Both the position numbers and the translations under genes were made by a program. From assembly GCA_020631735.1 (NCBI GenBank), contig CM036199.1, positions 14,290,834 to 14,354,833 of the forward strand: a DNA stretch of 64,000 nucleotides, written 5' to 3'. The notes beneath the pieces were generated by a model. The model saw nothing but the letters and a program-made list of their open reading frames with translations. It was not told where the DNA came from and ran no database searches. The DNA is from Saccharum officinarum (Eukaryota; Streptophyta; Magnoliopsida; Poales; Poaceae). Positions within the stretch are counted from its first letter, which is position 1; every line of letters starts with the position of its first letter. Of the stretch, positions 43,985-55,554 are shown piece after piece.

Positions 43985-45215
43985 GCGTCTTCATCATCAA
44001 GAAGAAGGCGCGGAACTCGTTGAGGTCAAGGCTATTGCCGTCCGCCGGCAATGCCCAATGGAAGTCGCGCACGAGTGCCGTGAGGATGCACCCTACGCGA
44101 ACCATGCCGAGGTCTACGTCCGGACAATACCTTCGCCCGGCTCCGAACGGCACCATCCTGATATCCTTGGGCCCTGGCACGGGGCTCACTCCCTCAGCCT
44201 CGCCACCCGCGAGGAACCTCTCCTGACGGAATTCGTCAGGGTCTGTCCACACCTTGCTGTTCCTCCCGATCTTGTGTATGTCCGTTATGACGACCGCTGG
44301 CATGGCGTCGTCTGGTGCCGCCGGTGTTCCAGCGATCGCCGCGTCCTTGGCACTGACATCGCGCCCCATAATGGGCCGGTGGATGTAGCCGGAGGCTCTC
44401 CAGCATCACGGCCCGCAGGTATGGTAGACGATGGGGTCGCTCCTCGGAGACGACGATGCCATTGTAGTCCTGCTGGATGCCGGTGATCTCACGGTGCAGC
44501 TTCTTCTGGACCTCCGGGTCGATGACGAGGTGGGCAAGTGTCACTCCACACATGACACCACCGACTCGGTGTTCGTGCCAAGAAATTCAAACACCAGCTT
44601 CACCATTTCCTTGTCAGTGAGCGGCCGGCGCTTGGTACCTGTCGTGGTGGCGTCGCCACTGTTCTCGCTAATGTCAGGGATCTGGAGGTCGAGGAGTGAG
44701 TCAACGTAAGACCGGATGCCAGTGCTGCCTCCGTAGGTCGTCGTGCGTCGAGACTGCTTCCGGGCAGCGATGATGGGGTGGACGAGTTTGTACACGCGCC
44801 CTAATGTGCCGGAGCAGCGTAGCCACCGCCTCCAGTGTCGGAGCCTCGTCATCCTACTCGAGCCTGCAAATAAGACACTGTCTTCCGCGAAGGTCAACGT
44901 GAACCGCAGCACCTCACGCTCTAGGGCACGCACACAGCGCTCGCCGACGACGCCGTCGCCAAAGCAGAAACGCGCAGACAGCGCGAACACGGAAGCGTGG
45001 AGGCTGTCCCGGACCACCACTTCGCCACCACCCCGAGTGCGGGTGGAGAGGTCAGCAACGAGGGCCTCAGCGGCTTCCTGTTGGAGTGCGGCGAGGGGGC
45101 GGAGGCGCGTGGGGTGGAGAATGTCGGAGGTGAGGTTGCACCGAAGCGCCCGCCACTTCGGGCCATGGGGCACACTTGTTATGCTGTGCGCCGGGTTCTT
45201 CTCGTCTAGAAGGCA
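43902..45215 (-). pseudogene. Cytochrome P450 fragment (CYP89-like), missing its N-terminus
   Basis: Reading down the minus strand from about 45215: HSITSVPHGPKWRALRCNLT (P450 helix C region), YVDSLLDLQIPD, then helix I as FEFLGTNTESV, LPYLRAVMLESLRLHPP (ExxR of helix K), WTDPDEFRQERFL (PERF region) and the haem loop FGAGRRYCPD. The residue after CP in the haem loop is usually Gly and is Asp here. One G is missing near 44542 (Trp codon after SCVE), and the frame shifts again near 44372. The overall style resembles the CYP89 family from memory. P450s of this group are ER membrane oxidases; this copy lacks its membrane anchor in this orientation. Confidence 0.8.
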
Positions 45216-45662
45216 ACTTCCCCATCATCTTCGCTGTGCCGGCGGCGGCGGCGAGCTGTGCGGCACCTGTGCTGGGGGCAGCGGCGGAGGGAGGCCGGAG
45301 CTCTGCTGGAGGTGGCTGGAGCACAGAGCTTTGCTGGAGGCGGCGGCAAGGGCCAGTGGCAGAGGGAGCGGCAAAACGAATCGCGAATCAGAGAGCGAGA
45401 TCGAACCAGAGAGCGAGATCGACGACCATAAATCCGGTTGTTTGGAAGCTCCAAAACAACCGGTTGAGCATTAGCAAATCTGAAAAAGAAAAATGTCATT
45501 TAGCAATTTTCCTCTCATGAATATCCGGATGTAGAGCAGGAGTACATTCATTCAATTCTTGTCTCCTCAGATTAAATTTAAAAAGATAATAAAGTCTATA
45601 AATGGCATCCCAGCCCTCAATCTTCCCCGTCTCAGCACACCACACGGTAAGAAAACAAACCA

Positions 45663-45890
45663 TGGAAGCACTAGCGCAACTGCTCCTGACGCTTGGGCTA
45701 GCCGTTCTAGCCTTGCTTGCCTTTTTCCGAAGCACCACCACCGAGCACTCACGCGGTGCTCCCACCCGACGCCGCCGCCGGCGAAGCATTGTAGTCAGCG
45801 ACCCTGCCATCGTCCAGCTCACGCTGGTCGACCATGCTGATGCCTTCTCCAACCGCCCCGCCGCGCACTTCCCCAAGGCCAAGGGCTTCA
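45663..45890 (+). pseudogene. Detached N-terminal P450 fragment on the opposite strand
   Basis: ATG 45663 starts a hydrophobic anchor (LAQLLLTLGLAVLALLAFF), a short Arg-rich linker, then VSDPAIVQLTLVDHADAFSN, the usual beta-1/helix B region of plant P450s. Similarity stops near 45885, just where the minus-strand fragment would continue the protein. The Pro-rich hinge that normally follows the anchor is missing. Together with 43902-45215 it makes most of a P450, but head to head. Confidence 0.65.
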
Positions 45891-47159
45891 CCGGAGCCCA
45901 GGACGCGGACTCTCAGCGAACACGGAGCCAGCCATCGTTGCCGGCGGGATCGATGACGCGGAGCCCTCTGTTGTCGCTGGTTGTTCCGCTGGGAAAGGGA
46001 AAGAGAATGAAAGGGATAAGGTTGGGAGGATGGATCCCACCGCAATTTGGAACAATTTGTATTTTTTTTCTAAAATTTGTGAATAATTTGTAAATAATTT
46101 GACATATATTTTTCTGATGTCCAGAATCTATTGAAATAATTTATATTTTTTTAAAAAATCTTGACATATATTTGTGTTATTCCCAAATTATATCACTTTA
46201 TCTAATAAAATCATAATAAATATAATAATAAGACGGTGTAAATATAGTTATAAAGCAGCGTAAGTGGTAAGAAAATTCTGGTCGTCGAAGGGGCTAAAAC
46301 TACCGGTCGTTGGTCAGAGGTTTTTTTTTTTTTTGACCTTTGTCTCTGTGAGACTGTGACCCCGCGTGGCCGCGCGAGGCACCGCGTGCCAGATTTATTT
46401 ATTTAGTATAACCAAAATAATGATGATCGAATCGATCATTAGGAGATACGGAGTACACTCATACACATATATATGTATATATATGATGTATCCGTTGATG
46501 ATCGTGCTCCATAAAAAATACTGGACCTCATCCTCAATGGCCATTATTGCTCTGGCCCGGCCCGCGCGCTCCTCCAGCCACCGGCTACGAAACGAGCGTT
46601 GGACATGGACAGACATGCATGCATACGTTTTAAGTTTCAGAACACGGCCATGATATGGAACTGAATAAGCCTACCCTACCCAATCAGGTGATAGATCATT
46701 GAACTAACTACTCCATTTCTTCCCGTCAAAGAATCGCATTGAAAAACAAGAACTGCTACAGATTACTATTTCTAGTATTACTGATGTACTGGTAGTACCC
46801 AATGACATCCCAACCATAAGATAAACGTTGCTACAGCCTGCAACGCCCTGGTGTTGGTGTACTCCTACCTCACTTTCCATCAATCCAACCTCTTGACTGG
46901 AATTCGGAACAACACAGCCCTTTTACTTTTAGTTAGATGAGCAACAGGTAAACACTACCTCAGAATAAGCCTTCACTGCCAATTCACAACCTCCTATTAC
47001 TGCCAGAAAGTGAACCAGCAGGAAAAAAAAAATGGTAGTGACAGGGCATTTCGGCAGTGATATCAAACATCACGGCCAGTTCATATCCTCAACTGGTAGC
47101 GAAATCACTGCCGGGTAAGGATACCAACCGACAGTGTTGAATTGAGAAACGCTGTCAGC
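45891..47159. other. Intergenic, AT-rich, no gene seen
   Basis: Low-complexity AT-rich sequence and short homopolymers (T-run near 46320). No recognisable coding or repeat family. Confidence 0.5.
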
Positions 47160-47762
47160 TGATAATATGAGGATACACCTACTATCGTCCAGTGTATTAA
47201 TAGCATCAGCAATGGCATCCTTAATCTCGCACAACATAAAGTCTAAAAAGTTGAACTGCTCTCCATTCCAAATGGAGAGGAGAAACCGTTCCTACAAGCT
47301 GGTCAACGACCTCTGGAGTCGGTCCAGTGTACGTAAAGAGCCGTCAGCGAAGGGCTACTCGAAGAGCTGACATATCTGCTGATATGTAGGGAAGTTACCT
47401 CTAGCTCTCCCACGGCGCGGGAGATCCACATCATCGTAAACTATCTGGTGCAGCTTCCTGTTTGTGAGGCAGCAACTCCATGATGCTATCTCAGCTTGCC
47501 AGCGTAAATTCACTGCATATAATTGACCATCAACTGAATAAACTCTCGATGTGGGTCGATCCACACCGTAAAAAAAACTAACATACCCAACAACTAACGA
47601 TTCGGTTAACCTCGCTGAAAAGGTGAACGAAGCCCTCAAACCTGCCAGATAGGGGGCGGATCGGTGTGCCCGCTACTCTCTCAAGCTCATCCCAACCATG
47701 TCGCCCCTGGTCCACTAGTGCAATATCTCTGGCACGGTAGCTCCCGTAGAAGCTCTCCTGAG
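47160..47762 (-). pseudogene. Isolated, degenerate relic of the Sirevirus env-like domain
   Basis: Joined minus-strand frames show, in order, ESFYGSYRARDIALVDQGRH, GTPIRPLSGRFEGFVHLF, VDRPTSRVYSVDGQLYAV, NRKLHQIVYDDVDLPRRG, QICQLFE and EQFNFLDFMLCEIKDAIADA. These align in the same order with DFYRALVDSG, RPHLSF, IDPAHDFIHFAFRG, NTKIHQLCFGQTPPPRRP, LIRPCFREPF and QFDIWDLILSEMEDTIAEG of the family 1 third ORF. Several stops and frameshifts break it. No gag, pol or LTR is visible within several kilobases. It is an old fragment of that protein family or of a related gene. Confidence 0.5.
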
Positions 47763-47996
47763 TAATGCCTCGTAATAACAGAAAACATTTAAATCAACTC
47801 ATATTACCCATTAGACCAATAAGACCATAGTCTTTTGGTGAAATGGATCAACTCAAGACCCTAAAATTGATCTTGTGGCCATAGGCCGGGTCCAATATCA
47901 GGACCGGGTCAGCTGATTTCCATCTCTACTTGTGTGTGACCATGCGTCGAATCCGTAGAAGGCCCTCCCCACACTTTCATGAGTTACATTCTCATC

Positions 47997-48125
47997 TACT
48001 CCCATGTTCCAAATTATAAGACGTTTTAACTTTTTTAGACACATTGTTTTTTAGTATATATATTTAGAGTTTAGACATAGTACATGGCAAAAGTCATACA
48101 CAGTATGTAAGAAAAAGTCAAAATG
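47997..48125. mobile_element. Stowaway-like MITE fragment
   Basis: ctactcccatgttccaaatt ataagacgttttaac is the typical start of grass Stowaway elements (tactccctccgttccaaatt). The other end is not clear. Confidence 0.5.
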
Positions 48126-48435
48126 TAAATGGGTGCAGTATTTGTTTCCCCCCTTTTGTGTGCGTGCATAGGAGTTTCGTGGGCGGCCCAGTAATGCTCT
48201 GCTTCGTTTCATTGGTCACTATTGTTTGTAAACTCGGATTAATTACAGTAGGAGATGGAGATCGGTGACTTGCTGCTGCCCCGGCAAACGTTCAAACCAC
48301 CACGTGACTCATCATCACTTCATGAGGAGCCCAGAATGGGGTACTTGTTTGAGACCTGTGACAGAGACAGTGCGATTGCGATTTCACTCCCCGAGGCCAA
48401 AGCTTGGCTACCTGACTTTGGTCTTGATTAGGTTC

Positions 48436-48700
48436 TACTCTAAAACTTTACGTTCTATCACATCTAATGTCTGGATACATGTATAGAGTATTAAATATAG
48501 ACTAAAAAATAACTAATTACACAAATTGTGTGTAATCTGTGAGACGAATCTTTTAAGCCTAATTAGTTCATGATTTGACAATAAAGTGCTACAGTAACAC
48601 ATGTGCTAATGATGAATTAGTTAGGCTTAATAAATTCATCTCATGGTTTACTGACGGATTATGTATTTTGTTTTTTTATTAGTATCCGAACACTCTATAT
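48436..48700. mobile_element. Tourist-like MITE, degenerate
   Basis: Contains both half-words of the common grass family (actaattacacaaattgtg, gagacgaatcttttaagcc, gtgctacagtaac, aattagttaggctta) in inverted arrangement. Ends are approximate. Confidence 0.5.
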
Positions 48701-48715
48701 AACACCTAGCACTGC

Positions 48716-49295
48716 AACTACTCAAGTCCTTTGCTTCAAAAAGTTTTCGAGGGACTAGCAGCTGACCGTGTGCAGCAGGAGACAGCAGACACAGGAGTCA
48801 GGGACACCAGCAAAATCCACCGCTACTCACCGACCACCGTCGCCGCTCGGCGCTCGCCAAGTCGCCAGTCGCCAGCCAACAACAGCAAGGCTCGAAAACG
48901 CCTGGGCCACCCACCGCTTACCCTGTCCGCCATTCTGTTCCGCCCCCGCGCAGGACTCAGCCTGTTCGTTTCGCTTGTCTGTTATCGCGGAAAGTACTAT
49001 TCGCTAGTTTGTTATGAGAGAAAACATTGTTGGATGACTGTTCCTGCTGATACGCTCAAACTAGCACGGTGAAAATCCGTGGCCGTTTTGGTTTGCCGGT
49101 GGCCCTCCTGCCATTGCCATTTGCCGGTGCTAGCTGCACCGACCCGACCGCATCTGCCGCTCCCATTATTCCTCTCGGTTGTCTTCTCACCCGCGCAAGG
49201 CGGAAGGCGCAAACCCCCGTGTGGCGGTGCCGCGCGGCGCGTCTGCAACTGACGCCGCCCGCAGGCCGCAGCCCTGCCCCCGCGCAGGAGAGGCG
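48716..49295. other. GC-rich intergenic, no gene accepted
   Basis: Overlapping ORFs on both strands are caused by high GC content. No motif was recognised. Confidence 0.4.
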
Positions 49296-49549
49296 GGGCT
49301 GTGTTTACTTCCTCAAAAAAAAAAAAAAACTGTGCAAACAAAAGATTCTTCGTCACATCAAACTTGCGATACATGCATGGAGTACTAAATGCAGATGAAA
49401 TCAAAAACTAATTGTATAGCTTGGTTGTACTTTGCGAGACGAACGTTTTGAACCTAATTAGTCAACGGTTGGACACTATTTACTAAATAAAACCAAAACG
49501 TGCTACAGTACTTTTTTTTACACCTTTTCGCGGAACTAAACACACCGGG
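49296..49549. mobile_element. Tourist-like MITE
   Basis: Ends gggctgtgtttactt and gaactaaacacaccggg pair as imperfect inverted repeats. The interior has gagacgaacgttttgaacctaattag and gtgctacagtac. Approximate ends. Confidence 0.65.
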
Positions 49550-49631
49550 ACCGCGGGACCTGCCAGCTGCCACCGCCAGCCTCCCGTGCGCCTGGGCCTA
49601 TACCTGTGCGGCTTGGCCCGTCCGCTGCGTC

Positions 49632-50178
49632 TAGAGATGGCAACGGGTACACGAAACCCGAGTACCCGACGGGTATTACCCGATAAAGAGGCGGGTATAG
49701 GATAAATTTTCTACCCGTGGGTACGTTATTGGGCAAAATCCTATACCCATCGGGTATGGCGGGTACGGGTGCGGGTGTATACTACCCATACCCGCGGGTA
49801 AGACATACCCACAAAAATAACTAGCCAACCTTAGTTATTTTAGCGCATATAAGTCATGAATTTGGCCCATTGAGACATCCACTATATTTCTAGTAGATTG
49901 CTTTTGTTGTGATGATGCTAATAATATTTGTTAGCATGTTTGTAACTTGTTGGAAGCTTAGAATGATTTATTTTTGCATGTGACTATTTGATATTTTTAG
50001 GTAATTTTCGGATATGCTATCGGGTACGGGTTACCCGTCGGGTGAGAATTACCCGGCGGGTATGGATATGGAACTTTTTTTACCCGCATGCGGGTACGGG
50101 TAACCCGGCGGGTAAAATTTTGCGGGTGAGGGTACGGGTGGGCACTACCCGTCGGGTACGTACCCGTTGCCATCTTGA
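49632..50178. mobile_element. hAT-type MITE with exact 8-bp target duplication
   Basis: Inverted ends TAGAGATGGCAACGGGTA / TACCCGTTGCCATCTTGA, flanked by GCTGCGTC on both sides (49624-49631 and 50179-50186). The interior arms are packed with acccgcgggta and gggtacgggt repeats. A stretch in the middle (about 49815-50000) is unique AT-rich sequence. No transposase. Confidence 0.92.
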
Positions 50179-50186
50179 GCTGCGTC

Positions 50187-51970
50187 TTTCTTCCGTTCCG
50201 TTAGCACAACCAAGACAGGAAAAAGGAGAACCAACCCAGCCCATTCAGTTGGGCCGGCCCTATATTAGATTACATTACGTTGGGTGCCGGTTTATAAGCA
50301 CGACCTTATCCAAATGTCACTCGCTGCTAGCACTGTCCTGCTGGTAGCCGTCGGTTAGTTTCTGAGTTCTAGTGTGAGTGTGAGTATAGTGACTCCTGAG
50401 CTGCCATACATCGCTCGGAACATCGCCAAAGCAAGCAGCAAACGCGTGACGCGTCCAAGGCTGGCACCCACGGCCACGGGTAAACACCACCGCCGCCTGC
50501 CTCTGGGGGACCGGGGGATGACGCGCGAGTGTTTTTTTTTCCGGCATCGACCCTGGATACAGACGCAGAATGATTTATGTATACACATATTCACGCCTAT
50601 GCAACAAATGCGATGCAGGAACTAGCTTGTTAAGGAACCTCGCGTGTGTCCCTGGCTAGTGGTTGCCATTCTCATCAAAAGCCTCCAATGTTGATAACGG
50701 ACGACTGACGCCAAGTCACCAAATGTAGACCTAACGGTTGCTTGGGGACCCCTTTGGCTTTGGTCGATGATGATATTCCTGGCTGATGGAGACAACAGAC
50801 AACGCCCCTTTTGTCTTAGCGAAAGAAAGCAAATCAAGAGGCTCATCCTCATCATCATGGTTTCGTATCGTTTCGTTTCGTCTCGGCGGCAACCGTACCA
50901 GCCAACTTACTTGGGCCGGCCGGCCGTCAAAACGGGAGGAAAAACGATGGCTGGTGAATGGTGATGCGATTATTACACGCCACTTGCCCCGTAGCTCAAT
51001 CATCCACACTCCATAGCGCTTTGACTTGGCAAGAGTGTTTTATCCCGGTTGCCAGTTACCACTCCCTTGTCCCTTGGCAACGACCCTGGGTACATCACTA
51101 CAGCATCTTCGGCTCATTCGACTGCAGGAGCACACTGTGTATATTTCTGTTTACTTATGTTCTTACTTTTGAGGTTTTTGTCGACCAACATTTTTATCTG
51201 CTACGTACTAATACCTGCAATCAGTCTTGTTTCACCTGCCGATCCATCCCAGAGTTGATACACACCTCTATCCATATACTACTCCATGTATGTATGCAAA
51301 CACAATTGCAGGTGGATGGTTGATCTCGAAATCATTCCGCGTTGAGGAACGTCTATTTTGTCGGTGCACTTCGCTTTATGAAGAAGGATGCACCTTTCCA
51401 AGCATGTATGCAAAAGCAGGAAGGTTTTAATAAGAACAGATATAAGTAATCCGTGTGGACTCGGAAACGGGCTCGAACAAGGTCTCCATTCAACATCTCT
51501 CAACTCTGAAGAGGAACATGTTCGGTGGAGCCCACTGGGATCATCAGTGCAACGGCTCCCATTAGCATGTGTATGTGTATGCATGCTAGGACTGCGTTCA
51601 CGCGTATGCAGAAAAACGCGCGATGCACGAGACGACGGGGAGATTCAGGAACCTCTCTCGTGTCTCCTCCTGAACCCTGATGATGATGCCATTTATCACA
51701 ATCACAAGCCTCTAATGTCCCTAACTGACATGACGATGGGGATGAACCGTAGTTTTTTTCCCTTCCTATGTGCGTGAGTATGTGGCAGCAAGCGTGACCT
51801 ACCGTAGTCCTATGAGACAACTGTAGCTGCAGCCTACTGGCAGGTTTCATCTACCTGGATGCATGATGGATACAGGATACAGCAAGGCATCCTTTTGCCT
51901 TAGCATGCAAATACAACACAAATCAAGAGGCGTGTGATTACAAGCCATGAATTTTCTCTCTGAGTTCCAT
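50187..51970. other. Intergenic, no gene accepted
   Basis: Several unrelated short ORFs on both strands. 50630-50850 and 51640-51920 share order of words (aacctc..cgtgt..tc, catcaaaagcctc / caatcacaagcctc, ggcatcc, aaatcaagaggc), suggesting an old duplication. No gene recognised. Confidence 0.4.
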
Positions 51971-51971
51971 G

Positions 51972-52016
51972 TACTCCCTCCGTCCCTATATGTATGTCGT
52001 CCGGGAAGCGTGTTTG
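51972..52016. mobile_element. Stowaway MITE end truncated at the CACTA insertion
   Basis: tactccctccgtccctatat is the standard Stowaway terminal sequence. Its continuation is interrupted 45 bp later by the CACTA terminus. Confidence 0.6.
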
Positions 52017-52500
52017 CACTACCAAAAAATGGATATTTCGTGAGAGGGTTCATTTTTCATGAGAGTGGAAAAGACACTCTCATGAAAATAATCATTTTCA
52101 TGAGAGTCGTGTAAATCCCCGTCACGAAAATAAGTTTTCATGAGAATGTTGTACACACCGTCATGAAAATCAACTATTCATGAAGGTGAACTCTCACGAA
52201 ATTAGCAAACTCTCATGAAATTCGTTCGTGAAGGTTAACTCTCACGAAATACCAAACTCTCACGAAATTTATTCGTGACGGTGAACTCTTACGAAATACA
52301 AAAAAAACCGTCATGAAAATACGGTCATGAGAGTGCTCCATGCACTGTTATGAAAATCAGCTATTCATGAAGGTGAGCTCTCACGAAATTAGCAAACTCC
52401 CATGAAATCCATTCGTGAAGGTGAACCCTCACAAAATTCATTCATGACGGTGAACTCTCACGAAATACTAAAAAAACCGTCATGAAAATACTGATGAAAT
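52017..52500 (+). mobile_element. CACTA-like terminus with sub-terminal repeats of ctctcacgaaat / tttcatgagagt
   Basis: Begins CACTACCAAAAAATGG. Over the next ~480 bp, about 20 copies of a 12-15-bp word (tcatgagagt, cgtcatgaaaat, ctctcacgaaat) alternate in both orientations, the layout of CACTA sub-terminal regions where transposase binds. The right terminus of the element was not found. Confidence 0.7.
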
Positions 52501-52599
52501 CTTGGCTGCTTTTTAGTACAAAAATAATTGCTCAAATACTAGAAATTGAAGAACATGCATGGCCCAACGCTTTCTCTTTTTAATCTGTAGCGAAATTTT

Positions 52600-53285
52600 A
52601 TAACTAGTCTTTCTCCCTCATGCTAACTCCAAATCTGATAATTCTTTTTTTATAAATGTTTCTAAAATCATGCTCTATCAACTTATTGCATTCTTAGAAC
52701 TATTATTTTTGTCATTTTTTCATGTGCCTCTGTTTTATCAATTTAATATTTGAATTTTAAAAAATGGCAACTTCAAACAATATTTCGAAGCAGTAAATGA
52801 TTTTAGCTGAAAAAGTCATGAACATAAAAGTTGTACAACTCGTCAAGATCTACAATGTTTATTTTGGTCATTTGTTCATCTGACAAACTGATAATTAAAT
52901 TGTTCATAAATCTTACATCTCTCTATTAGAGTTTCATAAACTGTAAGAGAGATGTAAAATTTGTGATCAATGTTACAATGACTTTGTCGGATGAATAAAT
53001 AACTAAAATAAAAGTTGTAAATCTTAATGAGTTGTACAACTTGTATGTTCATGAACTTTTCAAATAAGATCATTTACTCTTTGAAAATTTTGTTTCAAGT
53101 TGGCATTTTTTGAAATTCAAATTTTGAATTGATAAAATAAAGTCACATGGAAAGGTGACCAAAATGAAAGGCGTAGATCTTAAAAAGTTATATAAGTTTG
53201 TAGTTGACAACTTTTTCATTTGAAATCATTTTATCATAAAAAACTATGTTTAACTTTCTTAAATTTGAAATTTAAATTTTTTGGA
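52600..53285. repeat. Long imperfect foldback, arms at least 200 bp
   Basis: 52721-52925 is the imperfect reverse complement of 52930-53149. For example, gttgtacaactcgtcaagat pairs with atcttaatgagttgtacaac, and catgtgcctctgttttatca with tgataaaataaagtcacatg. Weaker pairing extends to about 52600 and 53285. The loop is only a few bases. It lies inside or next to the CACTA-like element. Confidence 0.8.
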
Positions 53286-53450
53286 AGAAAAAAAAGAGTG
53301 TAATCGAGCCCATTACTATGCAGGCCGATAGCCCATCTATAATGGCCTGCTCAGCCCATGTCATTCTGACCCTCGATTCATGATCTGATGGCCTTCGTTG
53401 CGCCCATGAAACATAAAAATTAAAGCAGCTGAAACCCTAACCCCCACAGC

Positions 53451-53726
53451 TAGGGATGAAAACGGTACGAATATTTTCCGACCGTATTCGAGACCGAATC
53501 CGTTAAGATGTGTTTTAATCCGTTCGTATCCGAGTCCGGATATTTAACATCCGATACCGTATTCGTATCCGAATATTTAAATCACATATTTATGATGTCG
53601 ATATCCAATCATATCCTATCCGGCATTTTTTATACTATCCGTATTCGAATTCGAATCCGGACATAAATATGAAAACAAATACGGTATCAGTGATATTCGT
53701 CCGTGTCCGATCCGTTTTCATCCCTA
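53451..53726. mobile_element. hAT-type MITE with exact 8-bp target duplication
   Basis: 276 bp, inverted ends TAGGGATGAAAACGG / CCGTTTTCATCCCTA, flanked by CCCACAGC on both sides (53443-53450 and 53727-53734). The interior consists of variants of attcgtatccga. Confidence 0.92.
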
Positions 53727-53734
53727 CCCACAGC

Positions 53735-54894
53735 TCACACGGAGGCACCGCGTCTCCACCGCCCCGCACCGCGCTCCCCACCGCGCCGGCCGTGCCCTCT
53801 CCGCAGCTCCGCACCTCATCTTCCCCACAAGCCTGCACCGGGCCCCTCGCCGTGACCCGCATCCCTGCACAGCGACCTCTCCCTACAGCTCTGCGGTGCT
53901 CCGGCATGGATCCAGCGAGGGAGGCATGGATCCGGCCATCTGTTCCTCAAGGAATGTCGGATCCGGTGAGGAAGGACACAGTCGGGAGGAGGCAGCTGCA
54001 GCGGTGACGAGCGCGAGCCTCGGAATCGGCAGCGGCGGAGGGCGCTCGACAGCTCCTCCTCTGCAGGCGGTACTTCGTTTACAGGTACATGCCGAGAATT
54101 TTAATTAATTATTAAATCGCTAGATCGATCGATTAGCTAGCTAGCTTTTGGATCCATCCATCGGCTGCATCCGTAGTATTTCCGTGCACGACGGCCGGTT
54201 CATTCTGATTGGCCTGCAACTTGGAAGTCGTCAGCGACTCAGCGTGTTTGTGTGTGAATTCCCGAACTGAAAAACATCGCTGCAGGTTCAGTGCATGATG
54301 GCCTGCAAGCCTGCAACTCAATTGTTCTACTTTACTCTTGTGTGAAATTAAAGGCCGGCTATGTGGTCTCCCGGCTTCCGTTTCAGAAATATACTGTTAG
54401 TGATCCCCAAGCTTGCCTTTTACTGTTGCTCCTACAATATAACTGCTATGACCCAATTCTATAATATATGATCAAAGTTGCTCCTACAATTCATAGCTAA
54501 AATATTGTTAGTGACCCCAAGCTTGACTTTTACCGTTGTAATTTGTGAAGGTGAAGCACGCGCACACATCATTTCGGCTGTGCGTTGGGTATGCCTTTCG
54601 TCTCCAATTGATAAAATGTTTGTGGATGCATGGATGACTAGTAGATATTTAGTAAAATGTTTGAGAGGGTCAGCCTTTCGTCTCTAATTTGATAGCTATC
54701 ATTTGCATGCCGGGAATTCTGGAGGATTGGCTCTTGAATTACTGTTTCTTTAGGTAGTCTGGAGGATTGTCTCTTGCCACAACTATGGCGTTGTTTTCCT
54801 TCGCTGCAGAAAATGTACTGGGAAAAAAATAAAAGTCATGTACCATCAGCATGAGCATCTTTGGGGTTTATTTTATAATCTGCAATTGTGCTGT
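53735..54894. other. Intergenic; GC-rich left part, no gene accepted
   Basis: 53735-54070 is GC-rich with an open plus-strand frame that could be the start of an unidentified gene (a tacag|gtac-like splice site lies near 54085), but no motif supports it. The remainder is AT-rich up to the retroelement. Confidence 0.35.
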
Positions 54895-55554
54895 TGAAAG
54901 CCCAAGTTTGGTTTTGGTAATCAATGACACCAAGTTGCTAATGTCATGTGTTAAGTGTTTTGAGTTAGGCATAAGCAACACATGTGATGAAGGTGTATGT
55001 GGCAAGGAGTGGTGGCCACAAGATCACAAAGAGATGGTGCATGGACATGAAATGATGATCATGGTGGAGATGCACATAAAATGAAGGACAAGATGATCAA
55101 GTGAAAGAGAAGGATCTAAGAGCGCAAGGCAAAGGTATAACCATAGGGTTTTCCTTTTGCCGGTCTAAGATGAGTAGAGAAGTGATTGACCGGGTTTAGG
55201 ATACATAGCCGACTATCAAGAGGGGCAATCACGGTTAGCTCGGAAATCAAGTGCCACTAGATCAACGTCTTGAGCATATGCATTAGGATCTAGTAAAGAG
55301 CTAACATAACGCCTTGAAAAATGATTGTGAAATGCTAACACACATGCACATGGAGGTGTACACTTGGTGGTGTTAGCACATTTGCGAAGGCGGTGGTGTT
55401 TGAGCGGTAGAGAGGGGTTTGGGGTTCGCTCTCCCTCCCGCCGAGCGTGCGAGCGCGGGATTCAGGCGTTTTCGAGAAAATGAAATGCCTATTTTCTATT
55501 GCGCCGGAGGCGAGAAAAGGTGGTGAAAGTCCGAATTGTTTTTCACTGAAAAAC

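Noticed and set aside
44743..45474. 243-residue plus-strand ORF
   Set aside because: It is the antisense shadow of the GC-rich P450 fragment on the minus strand, which carries the recognisable motifs.
48731..49072. Plus-strand 113-residue ORF
   Set aside because: GC-rich sequence next to a MITE with overlapping ORFs in other frames; nothing recognisable.
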